This document shows, in pieces, positions 45,610 through 56,708 of a stretch of DNA of 64,000 bases. Source of the DNA: Clarkia xantiana subsp. parviflora (lineage: Eukaryota > Streptophyta > Magnoliopsida > Myrtales > Onagraceae); contig JAPTYO010000003.1 of assembly GCA_036873135.1 (NCBI GenBank), forward strand, positions 25,444,001-25,508,000. Direction: 5' to 3'. Position 1 is the stretch's first letter. Every line of letters starts with the position of its first letter. The notes below the pieces were generated by a model. It saw only the letters and a list, made by a program, of their open reading frames with translations. It did no database searches and had not been told where the DNA came from. The translations under genes were made by a program, and so were the position numbers.

Positions 45610-46187
45610 TGTTAGCATATGGTGACGTGGCGCCGTAATTGGTAGCCCGTTAATTCTAGGAAATTACCTAAAATTAATTAGGTAATTGTCACATTAGGGG
45701 TAATTGGGCCAAACCCTAACCCTAATTGACATGGGAGGCCCAAAATTGGGCCTCCCCCTTAATAAGCATAGTTCGGTCGGATTTGTCCCACATTGGCTGG
45801 AGTGGACTTTTGTCCACTCCACCAATCCTATATATAGGGGACTCACCTAAGGGGTTTATAAAATTCATTCAGAATAAGAAGTACCTCCATTGAGGAACTT
45901 GAGAGAAACCCTCTCACCCCCTTAGTAGTGATTTTCGGTGCACATCTTAGTCCGAGGTTCTGCACCGTTGAAGAATCGATCAGAGGCTTTGTTGTGGAGC
46001 TTACACCGCGTAGGAATTCTTCTTACGAAAAACTTGTACGTGGTTTCGACCGGAGGATCAGAACTCCCTCCACGACGTTCTTGGGCAGGAAAGCTAAAAG
46101 GTATGCGTACATTATTCCGTTGCGTAATTAGATTACTTACAAGTACACGTTTAACATTTCGTAGTATTACGTCCCCGTAATCCAACA
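45610..46187 (+). repeat. 3' LTR of the copia element
   Basis: 578 bp, TGTTAGCATATGG to GTAATCCAACA, collinear with the 5' LTR. The host flank resumes at 46188 with AATAG. Confidence 0.95.
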
Positions 46188-46192
46188 AATAG

Positions 46193-46560
46193 AACTCGAC
46201 TCAAACTATAGTCAGTATTTAAGCCGAGCTTGACATTTATAATTGATCATTCGATAGGTAACCGCGGGCCTAATCGAGTTTTTATATAATATATATATAA
46301 TTTACATTCCTGCATGAAGAATTATTTTGAATAAAAAATCATATTAAACAATATATTTTGTAATATTAAAATAGAAAGTGGGATGGTGGACGTTCAATTA
46401 TAATATGATATTATTTGAGCTAAAAAAATTCAATCTCGAAATAAGGTGCACTATTTAATTGGACAATATTTTGAATTTTTTTAGCTAAGTTAAGCCGATC
46501 TTTTGTTGAGTTTGGTTTCGAGCCAGAATCTAGTTTTAAAACCCTAACAATGTGTTTGAA
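46193..46560 (-). repeat. Flank of the tandem aspartic-protease unit, copy 3 (right part)
   Basis: Continuation of 37480-38056 across the copia insertion, matching 32108-32400 (AACTCGACTC, TTAAGCCGAGCTTGA, ATTGATCATTCGATAGG). Confidence 0.8.
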
Positions 46561-47300
46561 TGGACGAGCAAATGAATTATTATTTTTTTCATATTTTGAG
46601 TTTATAAATATTTCATGAATTTCAATTTATCTAAAAGGTCTAGTTTTAGAAGCATGTTTGACACATAATTTGACGTGTTTATTAATATGAGTTGTTAAAG
46701 TGACTGGTTTATGCATACAAAAATCTCAATGTGTATCAGATATTTGCACGGGTTGAATACAAAACATTTGTTGGATTGAATCAAATTGATATGTTGGCAG
46801 AAAAAAAAAAAAAAACAAATTGATACACTTAATTGAGAAGTTAATAATTGTTTGCGTAACGTAAGTGACATTCACAAAAAAAAATTAGTTTCAATTAAAT
46901 GAAAAAGTTTAGTAATAGTGGTAAAGACATAAAATGCGTCTAAAGTATAGTAGGAACCAAAATCATTCATTATGCATGTAAAGTATAAGAACTAATTCTT
47001 AATTTTTTTTTTCTAATAAAAATGAAAAGGTGCTTAGGAGGTATCACTAAATTAGGGATAAGGACATGATGTATTTTTATATTTTACGTGACATGTCAGT
47101 TAAGCGATATTAACAAAAAAAAAAAAAAATGTAACGGATTTCAACTAAATGAATATTAATAATAGTAGTAACGTCACTAAATATGTCTAAAGATATGGTA
47201 GAAACCAAATCATTCATTATATAAAAGAATAAAAATAATTCTAATAATTTTTCTAATAAAAATGAACACAGTGCAAGTTTAAGGTACCCTTATATATGAA
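46540..47300 (-). repeat. Aspartic-protease 3'-flank repeat, copy 4 (inverted)
   Basis: Reverse complement of the AP1 3' flank (3840-4775): CAAAACATTTGTTGGA, ACAAAAATCTCAATGTG, CATGTCAGTTAAGCGA. It lies downstream of AP5, so AP1 and AP5 share both exons and flank in opposite orientation. A further AT-rich stretch, 47301-47750, holds no gene. Confidence 0.78.
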
Positions 47301-47359
47301 TAAGTACATTATGTACTCTTATACAATACCAAGAGATTATTCCATGCTTTGAAAAAATG

Positions 47360-47390
<31 letters not shown>

Positions 47391-48116
47391 GAAGGCTTAT
47401 TTTGAGAAACTTATAAAATCGTGTTACTTTAAGTGTTTCTTTGAAGTTAGTGTTCTCTTTTAGTTAATTAAACTCCTAATTTTTCTGAAATATTATTAAT
47501 TGGAAAGTGTGATATATGGTAGACGCTATTATTTGAGCTCGAAACAGCCATCAAGTTCGAGTTCAAAGTTAAGTTAGAGCTCGAACTAATTAAGTTGTAT
47601 TGCACCATCTAATTGAATAATTTTGAGTTTCACTAAACCATGCACGGTAAGTTCGCATTATATATAAATGTAGCATAACATATATTGTACGCGATCCGTG
47701 TTTAGGGTTTAAGGTTTAAAACTTACGTACGATTTAATTTAAATATTGGTTCAGGACTTGGGAATGTTGTTGCAGTTTGCAGGCGATACCCATCCAATCT
47801 CTTTCTTTTCATTGTCAAAAATCATCATCGTATCTTGCATTGAAACGTCTGCATAAATACACATAGAAAATATATATACTTATTAGAACAGATGATCATG
47901 GATTGTGAAAAACATGTAAATCCCTTCATTTGATATAACAATCAACATTTTTTCAAACTGGCAATAATCCACATTACCTCCCACAGTGTTGAGTACGCCG
48001 CCTTTTTTGAAACCCAAGCATACATTTCCATCTTTCTGAAAGACCGATCGTAAATTCATCATTTGAAGTCGTTTTCGACAATAGAAAAACAAAATAAAAA
48101 AATCAACATGTAACAT

Positions 48117-48473
48117 CACTGCAAGAAAACATGGTATCAATAACGGACGATCTGTTGGTTAAAGCCATTTACCAACATAATTTTCAAATGATCGTCTATT
48201 ATATTACTGATACTCTGCTGGAAAATAATTTTACGAACGGGATGTGAATTGTTGGAAATTCCAAAAGAAAAGTAATTGGAAAATCTGATGTATACGAATT
48301 GTGGTTAAACATGATTGGCTAGTCAATTGTCCAATTATCCGTTGGAAAACACTCAAAAAAAACACAATTTCTGCCCAAGCTTTTTCATCGCGGAAGAATC
48401 TTCAGCGACAAAATAAAATGGAATCGGTTTTTTGGAAATGAATCTGTTGTTGATGCCATGTTTTATTGTAGTG
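48117..48473. mobile_element. CACTA-type MITE in AP5 intron 6, 357 bp
   Basis: Ends CACTGCAAGAAAACATGG and CATGTTTTATTGTAGTG with the 3-bp target duplication CAT (48114-48116 and 48474-48476). AP4 shows the empty site at about 33040-33050 (TAACATGTCTGAATC), while AP1 carries a derived version at the equivalent place. No coding capacity. Confidence 0.85.
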
Positions 48474-49994
48474 CATGTCTAAGTCTGATTCAGAAAAGAC
48501 AGTAAAAATGTTTGGTTTTAAGTATATAGACAAAATACTTACAACTAGAATGAGGTAAGCTTCAGGTGGGATTTGCAGTTCCTTATTGTTAGCAAACTTC
48601 AGCATGAAAGGCTTGAAGAAGCTCTTCACTTCACCTAAAGATTTGAAAGGCTTTTTTGTACTTTTCCAGCATATGGTAAATTTCGTTCTGTACTCATCAG
48701 GAACAGGTTCAATCATTTCCAATGGCTTCCCTTTCACATTTTCATTTATCTGATACTCCAAAAAAAGTTGTTAAAATTTCAACAGGGTACTGTTAGAATA
48801 TATTACGCAACACAAGCTGCTATATAAAAGTAGAATGTATATATGATCCTTATTTTTGACAATGTGTGTCAATCTAATATTAATTTCTAGCAATTACGTC
48901 GCCATGTCTTCATTTCCAACCATATATATACCTGATTAAGCACAGTCTCATAATATTTTTTACTAAAGTATGTATATGTGCTCCCACTGTCGAAATGCGG
49001 CTTCATGCCATTAACGTGTACTAGACTCCGATCATGGAATAGTTTCGCAGATACGTCCGTAATGTATAGTTTTTCCCTGAATATACACGTGAATTTCATT
49101 AGCCATGCACAATAAGTGATGATTCAAAAGTTTACAGTTAACTTGGAACCCAAGCTTACTCTTTCTTTCTTGGAACCCAAGCTATGCTCGACGAGGCAAC
49201 AGGAACATCTCCTAAGAATATGAAACCGCCGCCTTTCGAACTTAAGCAATGGCCTCCCACATTTTTTATAATACCCTTGCCGCGAAGTTGCGATAAAATG
49301 CTGTTTTTCCCATCCGAAAAACTGAGCAGACCCCCTGCTGCTTTACTAGGATAATCACTTCCAGGGAAATATAGTTTATAGGCACACCTTGAAATGGGAA
49401 AAGAAACAAAACAATTAGAGGGAAGAAAAATGTTGCCCTAATCAAGGAAGAAAATTGCTGACCTCAAGAACTACCCATTAGGGTTTAGGGTTTTTTAAGG
49501 TAATATTTAAGTTTTAAGGTAAATCATAAACCCTAAACCTTAAATCCGTTACTAATATCAAAATTTTGCAAGGTATTCTCCAGCCCGTCTTTCTGTTAGA
49601 AGTCAATCATAGGAAAATTGTTGCACCACAATATTTGCAACTTTTTTTAAACAAATATATGTTGATGGTACTCTGTTTTCTTGTAGCATGTCTGAATTTG
49701 ATTTAGAAAAAACAGTAAATCATAAACTCTAAAACCTAAATATGTTACTGATATCAAAATTTTAGAAGGAATTCTCCAGAAGTCAGTGAATGGAAAATTG
49801 TTGCAACGCAATATTTGCAAGTGATTTTGAAAATTATATGTTCATTTAATTTCCGGCCTTGCAAATAGAAGTCCGACAAATAACATAAGTTTTTGTAGTG
49901 TACGTAAGATAGAGATCACGACTAACCCGAAGACCAAACGCGGGCTGATGGTTGTGCCATTGGTGAAATGGAGTTGGAAATTGTCAGTTACAAG

Positions 49995-52640
49995 TATTGA
50001 GATTACAAGCTATATTGCAGATTGGACTTCTTGTGTTTAGGCCCGGTTGTGGGTTGTTGTTTGGTTTGGGCTCAGGTCTGTTAGGCCCTTTTATTTCGGT
50101 TTGGTTAAGTTAGTTTTATTTTGTAAAGACTTGGTACACAAAAAAAAATTTCAAAACCCTGGGACCCTAATTTAATTATTAGGGATCTCAATCCTTTTTA
50201 AGGTGAGAATTGGCCAAATGAAGGACCCCAGTTCTGTGATCCGCAATTCCTACGTCTCTCTTTTCCTTTCACCCGTTCTAGGGCTTCATTCCAACTTCTT
50301 CGATCTTTTGATGGTATTAGAGCGATTGAGGATTTTAAGCCTCAGTTTTTCGATATTGACTACGCTTCCATCTATGGTGGTCATTTGATTGCACTAGTTC
50401 TCCTCCCTCACGGCGTTGGCGATTCGTGTTCCTGCGACGTTTTGCATTCCCGGTCTTTACGAAGGTTCGCGAAACTCTCGTTTCGTGATCCTCCCTCTCT
50501 TACGGTGGTTTACGTAGTTCTTCCTGGCTTTCTTCCTACCTGATGTCTGAAGGACCCAACGAGGCGGACGGCAGCAAGAAGTCGATTGAGATTAGTGAGT
50601 CTTCTGCAACCGGATTGATGGAGTCTCTCGACCTAGGTACGGAGATACATCCCTTTCATCTTATGTTCCTTCATGCGGCGGATAATCCAGGTCAATCTCT
50701 TCTTTCTATGAAATTGACTGGATCTGACAACTATCGTAAGTGGAGTAGAGGCATGCAAATTATTCTGCTAGGAAAGAACAAGCTAGGTTTTGTGACTGGT
50801 TCTTGTACTCGTGATATGTTTGAGGAAAAGTTTCGCCAACTTTGGAATCGGTGCAACGCTGTGGTCTTTGGATGGATCATCAACTCTGTTTCTGATGAGA
50901 TATCCAATGGAATCATGTACTCTGATAGTGCCTGTATGCTTAGAAGGACCTTTCAGAGAGGTTCGAAAAGATTGATAGTTCTAGGATTTACCAGCTTCAT
51001 AGGGAAATTGCCACCAGTAGAAAAATCACAGTTTTCTAACCAATGTTTCAAAGTTGGAAGAGCCAGAATCTTTTGCAGAAGCAGAACAGGACCCTAATTA
51101 GATAGCAGCCATGCAGGAGGAGATAGCTGCATTGGAGGCTAACAATACTTGGGACCTTGTTCAGCTCTCTTCAGGTAAAAAAAAACTATTGGTTGCAAAT
51201 GGGTTTTTAAACTCAAATTCAATCATGATGGGAGTTTAGAAAGACATAAAGCTAGGTTGGTTGCCAAGGGTTATAAACAACAGGAAGGAATTGATTATCA
51301 TGATACTTTTTCACCTGTAGTGAAAATGAATTCTGTGAGAACCATCATTGCTCTGGCTTCCATGATGAAATTGGCCCTTATATCAGATGGATGTTCACAA
51401 TGCTTTTTTCCAGGGTGATCTTAGTGAAGAGGTTTATATGTCTGTTCCTCCTGGATTTGGTAACCAGAGGGGGAGTGTGGTTTGCAGGTTACGAAATCTT
51501 TGTATGGGCTAAAACAGGCTTCACGACAATGGAATTTTAAACTGACTTCTGCTCTTATTGATGCTGGTTACTTGCAGTCTAAGCATGATTATTCCATGTT
51601 CACCAAGTTTAATGGTGATCAACTTGTTGTGTTGCTTGTTTATGTTGATGACTTAGTTATCACCGGGAATAGTTCCAAGTTAATATCTGAATTGAAGCAT
51701 GTGCTAGAAACCAACTTCAGAATGAAAGACTTAGGTGATTTATAGTTTTTTTTAGGCATTGAGATTGCTAGGTCAGATAAAGGCCTTGTTCTCTGTCAAA
51801 GAAAATACTGTCTTGAGCTTATTTCTGAGTTAGGATTGTCTGCTTGTAAACATGTTGGTTCCCCTATGGATGTTAACTCTGGACTGACTAGCAAGAAATA
51901 TGATGATTTTGTTGGAACAAATAGTCAGGACCCCCTTCTAGATGATGTTACCTCCTACAGGAGACTGATAGGAAAGTTTTTGTACTTAACTGTCACAAGA
52001 CCTGACATTTGTTTTGCAGTACAGCACTTCAGTCAGTTCCTCACTCAGCCAAAGAAGTCACATTACGATGCTGCTCTTAGAGTAGTTCGTTATGTGAAAT
52101 TGGAACCAGGTAAAGGTTTATATTTTCCCTCTAAAGGTGAGTTCAAATTAGTTGGTTTTTGTGATTCTGACTGGGGTAACTGTGTTGAGACTAGAAGGTC
52201 TATTAGTGGATACTGTGTTAGTTTAGGGAGTTCTTTGGTGTCTTGGAAAGTAAAAAAAGCAGGATGTTGTTTCAAGATCTTCAGCTGAAGCTGAATATAG
52301 GAGTATTGGTAAGGCTATATCTGAAATTGTTTGACTTAGAGGGTTGCTCTCTGAGTTAGGTTTTAAACAGTCTGAACCTGCAACTCTTTTCTGTGACAAT
52401 CAGGCTGCCATTAAGATAGCTGCTAATCTTATTTTTCATGAGAGGATTAAGCACATAGAAATAGATTGTCATTATGTTTGGGATCAAGTTATTTCAGGTG
52501 TTATTAAAACTGTTTTTGTTAACACTGAGAATCAAGTTGCAAATTTATTTACCAAGGCTCTGGCTATCTATGCAGCTGATTTAGTTGGAATCCTCGAGAA
52601 AAATGCAACGAGTTATCCTGAGTGGTAGGAACCTATTAAA
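49995..52640 (+). mobile_element. Ty1-copia element inserted in AP5 exon 3, internally deleted
   Basis: Homology to exon 3 ends at about 49994 and the foreign sequence begins. A primer-binding site (TGGTATTAGAGCG, 50312-50324) indicates that the 5' LTR lies at roughly 49998-50305. Gag is joined directly to reverse transcriptase. No 3' LTR matching the 5' side is seen after RNase H, so the right end is truncated and its position is approximate. Confidence 0.75.
50543..52628 (+). pseudogene. Copia gag joined to reverse transcriptase-RNase H
   Basis: Gag starts at an ATG and reads LLSMKLTGSDNYRKWSRGMQ, then LWNRCNAVVFGWIINSVSDE. Near 50950-51070 it passes abruptly into the RT approach region (MQEEIAALEANNTWDLVQLS, ERHKARLVAKGYKQQEGIDY). 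The knuckle, protease and integrase are absent. RT continues with [49 protein letters not shown] and RNase H (GFCDSDWGNCVETRRSISGY, SSAEAEYRSIGKAIS, FCDNQAAIKIAANLIFHERI). Stops or shifts at about 51096, 51180, 51410-51480, 51743, 52270 and 52333 kill it. Confidence 0.85.
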
Positions 52641-53020
52641 AATTTGATTGGTTCTTGCGATGACATCAACAGAAGAGTTTTGGCTTCAGTGTGTAGGCAT
52701 AGTTCAAGAATTAGATGATTTGCATCAACAAATTTCGGTCGAAATGCAGAATTATTGGACTCTGCCTTAATATCTACCTCCACTATTTTCAAAATTTAGA
52801 AATGTTTTTTATTGGTAGCCCATCTTACATGTCAGAAACTAATTGTATCCATTCTTTGTATGATTTATTTTTAAGTTGATGTGGATACTACGAACCACAA
52901 ATTAGTAATTTTCTTTGATATTTATTATAGATTAGAAGAATGTTAATATTCTGTATACTAAGTGTTGTTTTAGGGGAACTTTTACTTGTTTGATTGCTTT
53001 ATGGAATCATGGATTGGAGA
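52641..53020. other. Non-coding stretch between the copia remnant and hAT elements
   Basis: No gene is seen and no match to aspartic-protease exon 3, whose 5' half should lie in this interval if only insertion had occurred. It may include the eroded 3' end of the copia element. Confidence 0.4.
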
Positions 53021-53573
53021 TGGGCCGGCAACGGTGCGGTGAAAATCAAATAACCATGGTTATTCGCACCATTTACCGCAATGATTAACCGCACCATTAT
53101 GGTGAGGGGCGGTTATGGTGATGAATCTTGTAACCGCAATGGTTATGGTTATGGTATTCAGTCCATAACCGCGGTTATAACCATCACCTCTATATATATA
53201 ATATTAATATATATATATTACTAATATATTGTAATATATATACATTATTATTAGTCAAATATTATAATTCTTATTCCGTTCCCTTTTCCAACCCACCATT
53301 ATTTTGTCTATATTTCTTATAATTAGGTAACCGCGATTGGAAGTGATGGCGAATGAGGATCGAGGATCGCAAGTAGGGCCGGCAATGGTGAGGTGAAATT
53401 CAAATAACCATGGTTATTCGCACCATTTACCGCAATGGTTAACCACATCATTATGGTGAGGGGCGGTTATGGTGATGAATCTTGTAACCGCAATGGTTAT
53501 GGTTATGGTTATGGTATTCAGTCCATAACCGCAGTTATAACCATCACCTCTATATATATAATATTAATATATA

Positions 53574-53610
<37 letters not shown>

Positions 53611-54380
53611 CTAATACTTATATTGTTATATATATATACATTATTATTATACTTTAATTATTAGGCAAATATTATAATTCTTATTATGTTCCCTTTCCCA
53701 CCCACCATTTTTTTGTTTCTTATTATTAGGTAACCACGATTGGAAGTGATGTTGAATGAGGATCGACGATCGCAAGTGATAGGCAATTGAATATGTGTTT
53801 TTTTAATTAAGTGAAACAATGAAGTTATGTTTAATTTGGATTTCGTGTATGAAACAATGAATGTATGTTTACTTTTCTTGTATGAAACAATGATGTTGTA
53901 CTAGTTTGAATGATTGTGGTTAAATGGTTTAATCGTGGTTAAAAACCATGGTTATGATTATGGTTATGGTATGAATAACCATAACCGCAGTGGTTATGGT
54001 TATGGTTATGGTTATGGTATGAGCGAAAAAAATATGATATGGTTATGGTATTAGTGCTATTCGCACCATACCCTCACCATCGCCAGCCCTAATCGCAAGT
54101 GATAGGCGATTGAAGATGTGTTTTTTTAATTAAGTGAAACAATGAAGTTATGTTTAATTTGGATTTCGTGTATGAAACAATGGATGTATGTATACTTTTC
54201 TTGTATGAAACAATGATGTTGTATTAGTTTGAATGATTTTGGTTAAATGGTTTAATCGTGGTTAAACACCATGGTTATAGTTATGGTATGAGGAATCATA
54301 ACCGCAGTGGTTATGGTTATGAGTGAAAAAAATATGATATGGTTATGGTATTAGTGTTATTCGCACCATACCCGGCCCTA
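53021..54380. mobile_element. hAT-like element (family 2), outer copy with a nested sibling
   Basis: Ends TGGGCCGGCAACGG and CCCGGCCCTA. Flanked by ATTGGAGA (53013-53020) and ATCGGAGA (54381-54388), an 8-bp target duplication with one difference. The interior is dominated by GGTTATGGTTATGG and AACCGC motifs. A second element of the same family sits inside (53374-54091). Without it and its target duplication the outer element is about 634 bp. No transposase. Confidence 0.85.
53374..54091. mobile_element. hAT-like element (family 2), inner copy, 718 bp
   Basis: Ends TAGGGCCGGCAATGG and CCATCGCCAGCCCTA. Flanked by a perfect 8-bp duplication ATCGCAAG (53366-53373 and 54092-54099). Structure repeats that of the outer element, including a long AT-rich middle with (AT)n near 53581-53608. 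Confidence 0.92.
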
Positions 54381-54570
54381 ATCGGAGAGTATAATGAGTT
54401 TGAGGCTTTGAGCTCTTCTTTATCAAATAAAGTTATATTAATTTAATCATATCATTATCAGCATGATTGAAACACAAAGTTATTATATTCAGAAATTTGT
54501 CTGTTTAAATTTGAATTGAAAACTACCATTTTGTAGATGTTAATCTTAATTCTAGCATAATTTATATGAT

Positions 54571-56708
54571 TTTCTCCGCAGCATTTCAGTTCCAACTTTG
54601 CTCCTCGTCACGCTTCTCCCCCGTATTAATCCAGAATCAGATGAAGACGGTTTCATCACCTCTAGCTCCTCCGACCGGTAGAAACATCCTTCTTCCTCTT
54701 ATATATAAGGGGATTCTTATATATTTTACAATAAGCAAGTACTAAATTGCAAATCACCGTTTTAATTAATTAGTGAAAGATGTTTTTAAGTCGAAAAATT
54801 TTAGAATTGCGTCGGTAAAAGGTCGAATTTCGTCACTAAAAACTGGTCGATGTTAAAGTACACACTTTTTACCAACAAATTATTAAGTTAGTCTTAATTA
54901 AAAATATTTTATTTTTTAAATTTTCCTCAACAACTTAATCATAAGACCTTTCCGGACGTTTCATCACATAGAACCCAGGTGAGGTCGCTGCCAGCGTCTA
55001 TCGCCAAGTCAAATTTTCTTGCCGGTTCCCCAATATCGAATGATGCAGTAAAGTACCTGTGCATATATATATAACCGGGAAAAACAATTAGCTATGGTTA
55101 TCGCTATTACGATCGATCGAAGCAAAATTATTATCACTACTAGCTAGAAATGATTGTAGGTAGGTTATATAATTTAACCGACCAAATCAAATTTGGTCGG
55201 TAAATAAGCTTCTTTACCGACGAAAAACATGATCGATCGAGACAGAAACTACTACGTTACGTACCCAACGTCATAGACTTCTCTGGAGAGACGAAGAACG
55301 ATGTTGTTGCTTCCACTGCCTTTTCCGTCGGTCGGAGGAGGAGCTAGAGGTGATGAAACTATTTTTGTCTGATTCAGGATTAATATCGGAGAGAAGCGTG
55401 ACGAAAGTTTAGTTTAAGGAGGTATAGTTTGATCAACAATTCTTTTAGAAATGATTAATCAACCGATTCAAGCATGCGAATGACATGCAAATCTGTGGAA
55501 CATATTTAACTGTGTTATGTATTAGGCAAAAAGACGTGTCTTTTGGGAAAAAAAAAGACATGTCTTTTGGTAAAAATACGTGTTTTTTTCGGTTAATATT
55601 AAAGGTCAGTCATCTCATCTATACATAAATTTTGAAATTATGATTACTTGATAGCTAAAAAGACACGTATAGATGGGATGACTGACCTTTAATATTAACC
55701 GAAAAAGACAGGTATTTTTACCAAAAGACATGTCTTTTTTTTCTCCCAAAAGACACGTCTTTTTGCCTATGACATAACACGGTTAAATATGTTGCACAGA
55801 TTTGCATGTCATTCGCATGCTTGAATCGGTTGATTAATCATTTCTAAAAAACTGTTGATCAAACTATACCTCATTAAACTAAACTTTCGTCACGATTCTC
55901 TCCGATATTAATACTGAATCAGACGAAGACGGTTTCATCACCTCTAGCTCCTCCTCAGGCCGGTGGAAAAGGCAGTTGAAGCAACAAAATCGTTCTTCGT
56001 CTCTCCAGAGAAGTCTATGACGCTGGGTACGTAACGTAGTAGTTTCTGTCTCGATCGATCATATTTTTCGTCGGTAAAGAAGCTTATTTACCGACCAAAT
56101 TTGATTTGGTCGGTTAAATTATATAACCTACGTACAACCATTTCTAGCTAATAGTGATAATAATTTTGCTTCGATCGATCGTAGTAGCGATAACCCTAGC
56201 TAATTGTTTTTCCGATTATATATATGTATAGGTACTTTACTGCATCATTCGATATTGGGGAACCGGCAAGAAAATTTGACTTGTCGATAGACGCTGGCAG
56301 AGACGTCACCTGGGTTCTATGTGATGAAACGTCCGGAAAGGTCTTATAATTAAGTTGTTGAGGAAAATTAAAAAAAATAATAATAATTAAGACTTAACTT
56401 AATAATTTGTAGGTAAAAAGTGTGTACTTTAACATCGACCAGCTTTTAGTGACGAAATTCGACCTTTTACCGATGCAATTCTGAAATTTTTCGACTTAAA
56501 AAAATATGTCACTAATTAATTAAAATGGTGATTTGCAATATAGTACTTGCTTATTGTACAATATATAAGAATCCCCTTATATATAAGAGGAAGAATGATG
56601 TTTCTGCCGGTCGGAGGAGCTAGAGGTGATGTAACCGTTTTCGTCAGATTCGGGATTGGAGAGAAGCATGACGAGGAGCATAGTTGAAACTGAAATGTTG
56701 CGGAGAAG
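54571..56708. repeat. Giant palindrome built from aspartic-protease exons 1-2
   Basis: Two inverted arms of about 1.05 kb (54571-55624 and 55667-56708) are separated by a 42-bp spacer. By eye they match along their length with scattered differences. Each arm contains, from centre outward, an exon 1 part (SSPLAPP...NNIVLRLSREVYDVG-like), an intron, exon 2 (TASFDIGEPARKFDL, then IDAGSD or IDAGRD) and a second exon 1 piece in reverse orientation at the outer end. No transposon-type terminal motif or target duplication was found at the outer limits. Confidence 0.92.

Larger units (their letters stand above)
38057..46187 (+). mobile_element. Ty1-copia LTR retrotransposon with both LTRs, defective
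   Basis: An 8.1-kb element with two LTRs of about 578 bp, a tRNA-Met-type primer-binding site, gag, a pol remnant and a polypurine tract. Flanked by AGTAG (38052-38056) and AATAG (46188-46192), a 5-bp target duplication with one difference. The interrupted host sequence rejoins to match 26452-26480. The leader (38636-40736) is long and non-coding, with (AT)n tracts near 39270 and 39305. The 41610-42920 region, where integrase belongs, has no readable frame, and 44475-45596 is non-coding. The LTRs differ at many sites, so the insertion is not recent. Confidence 0.93.
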
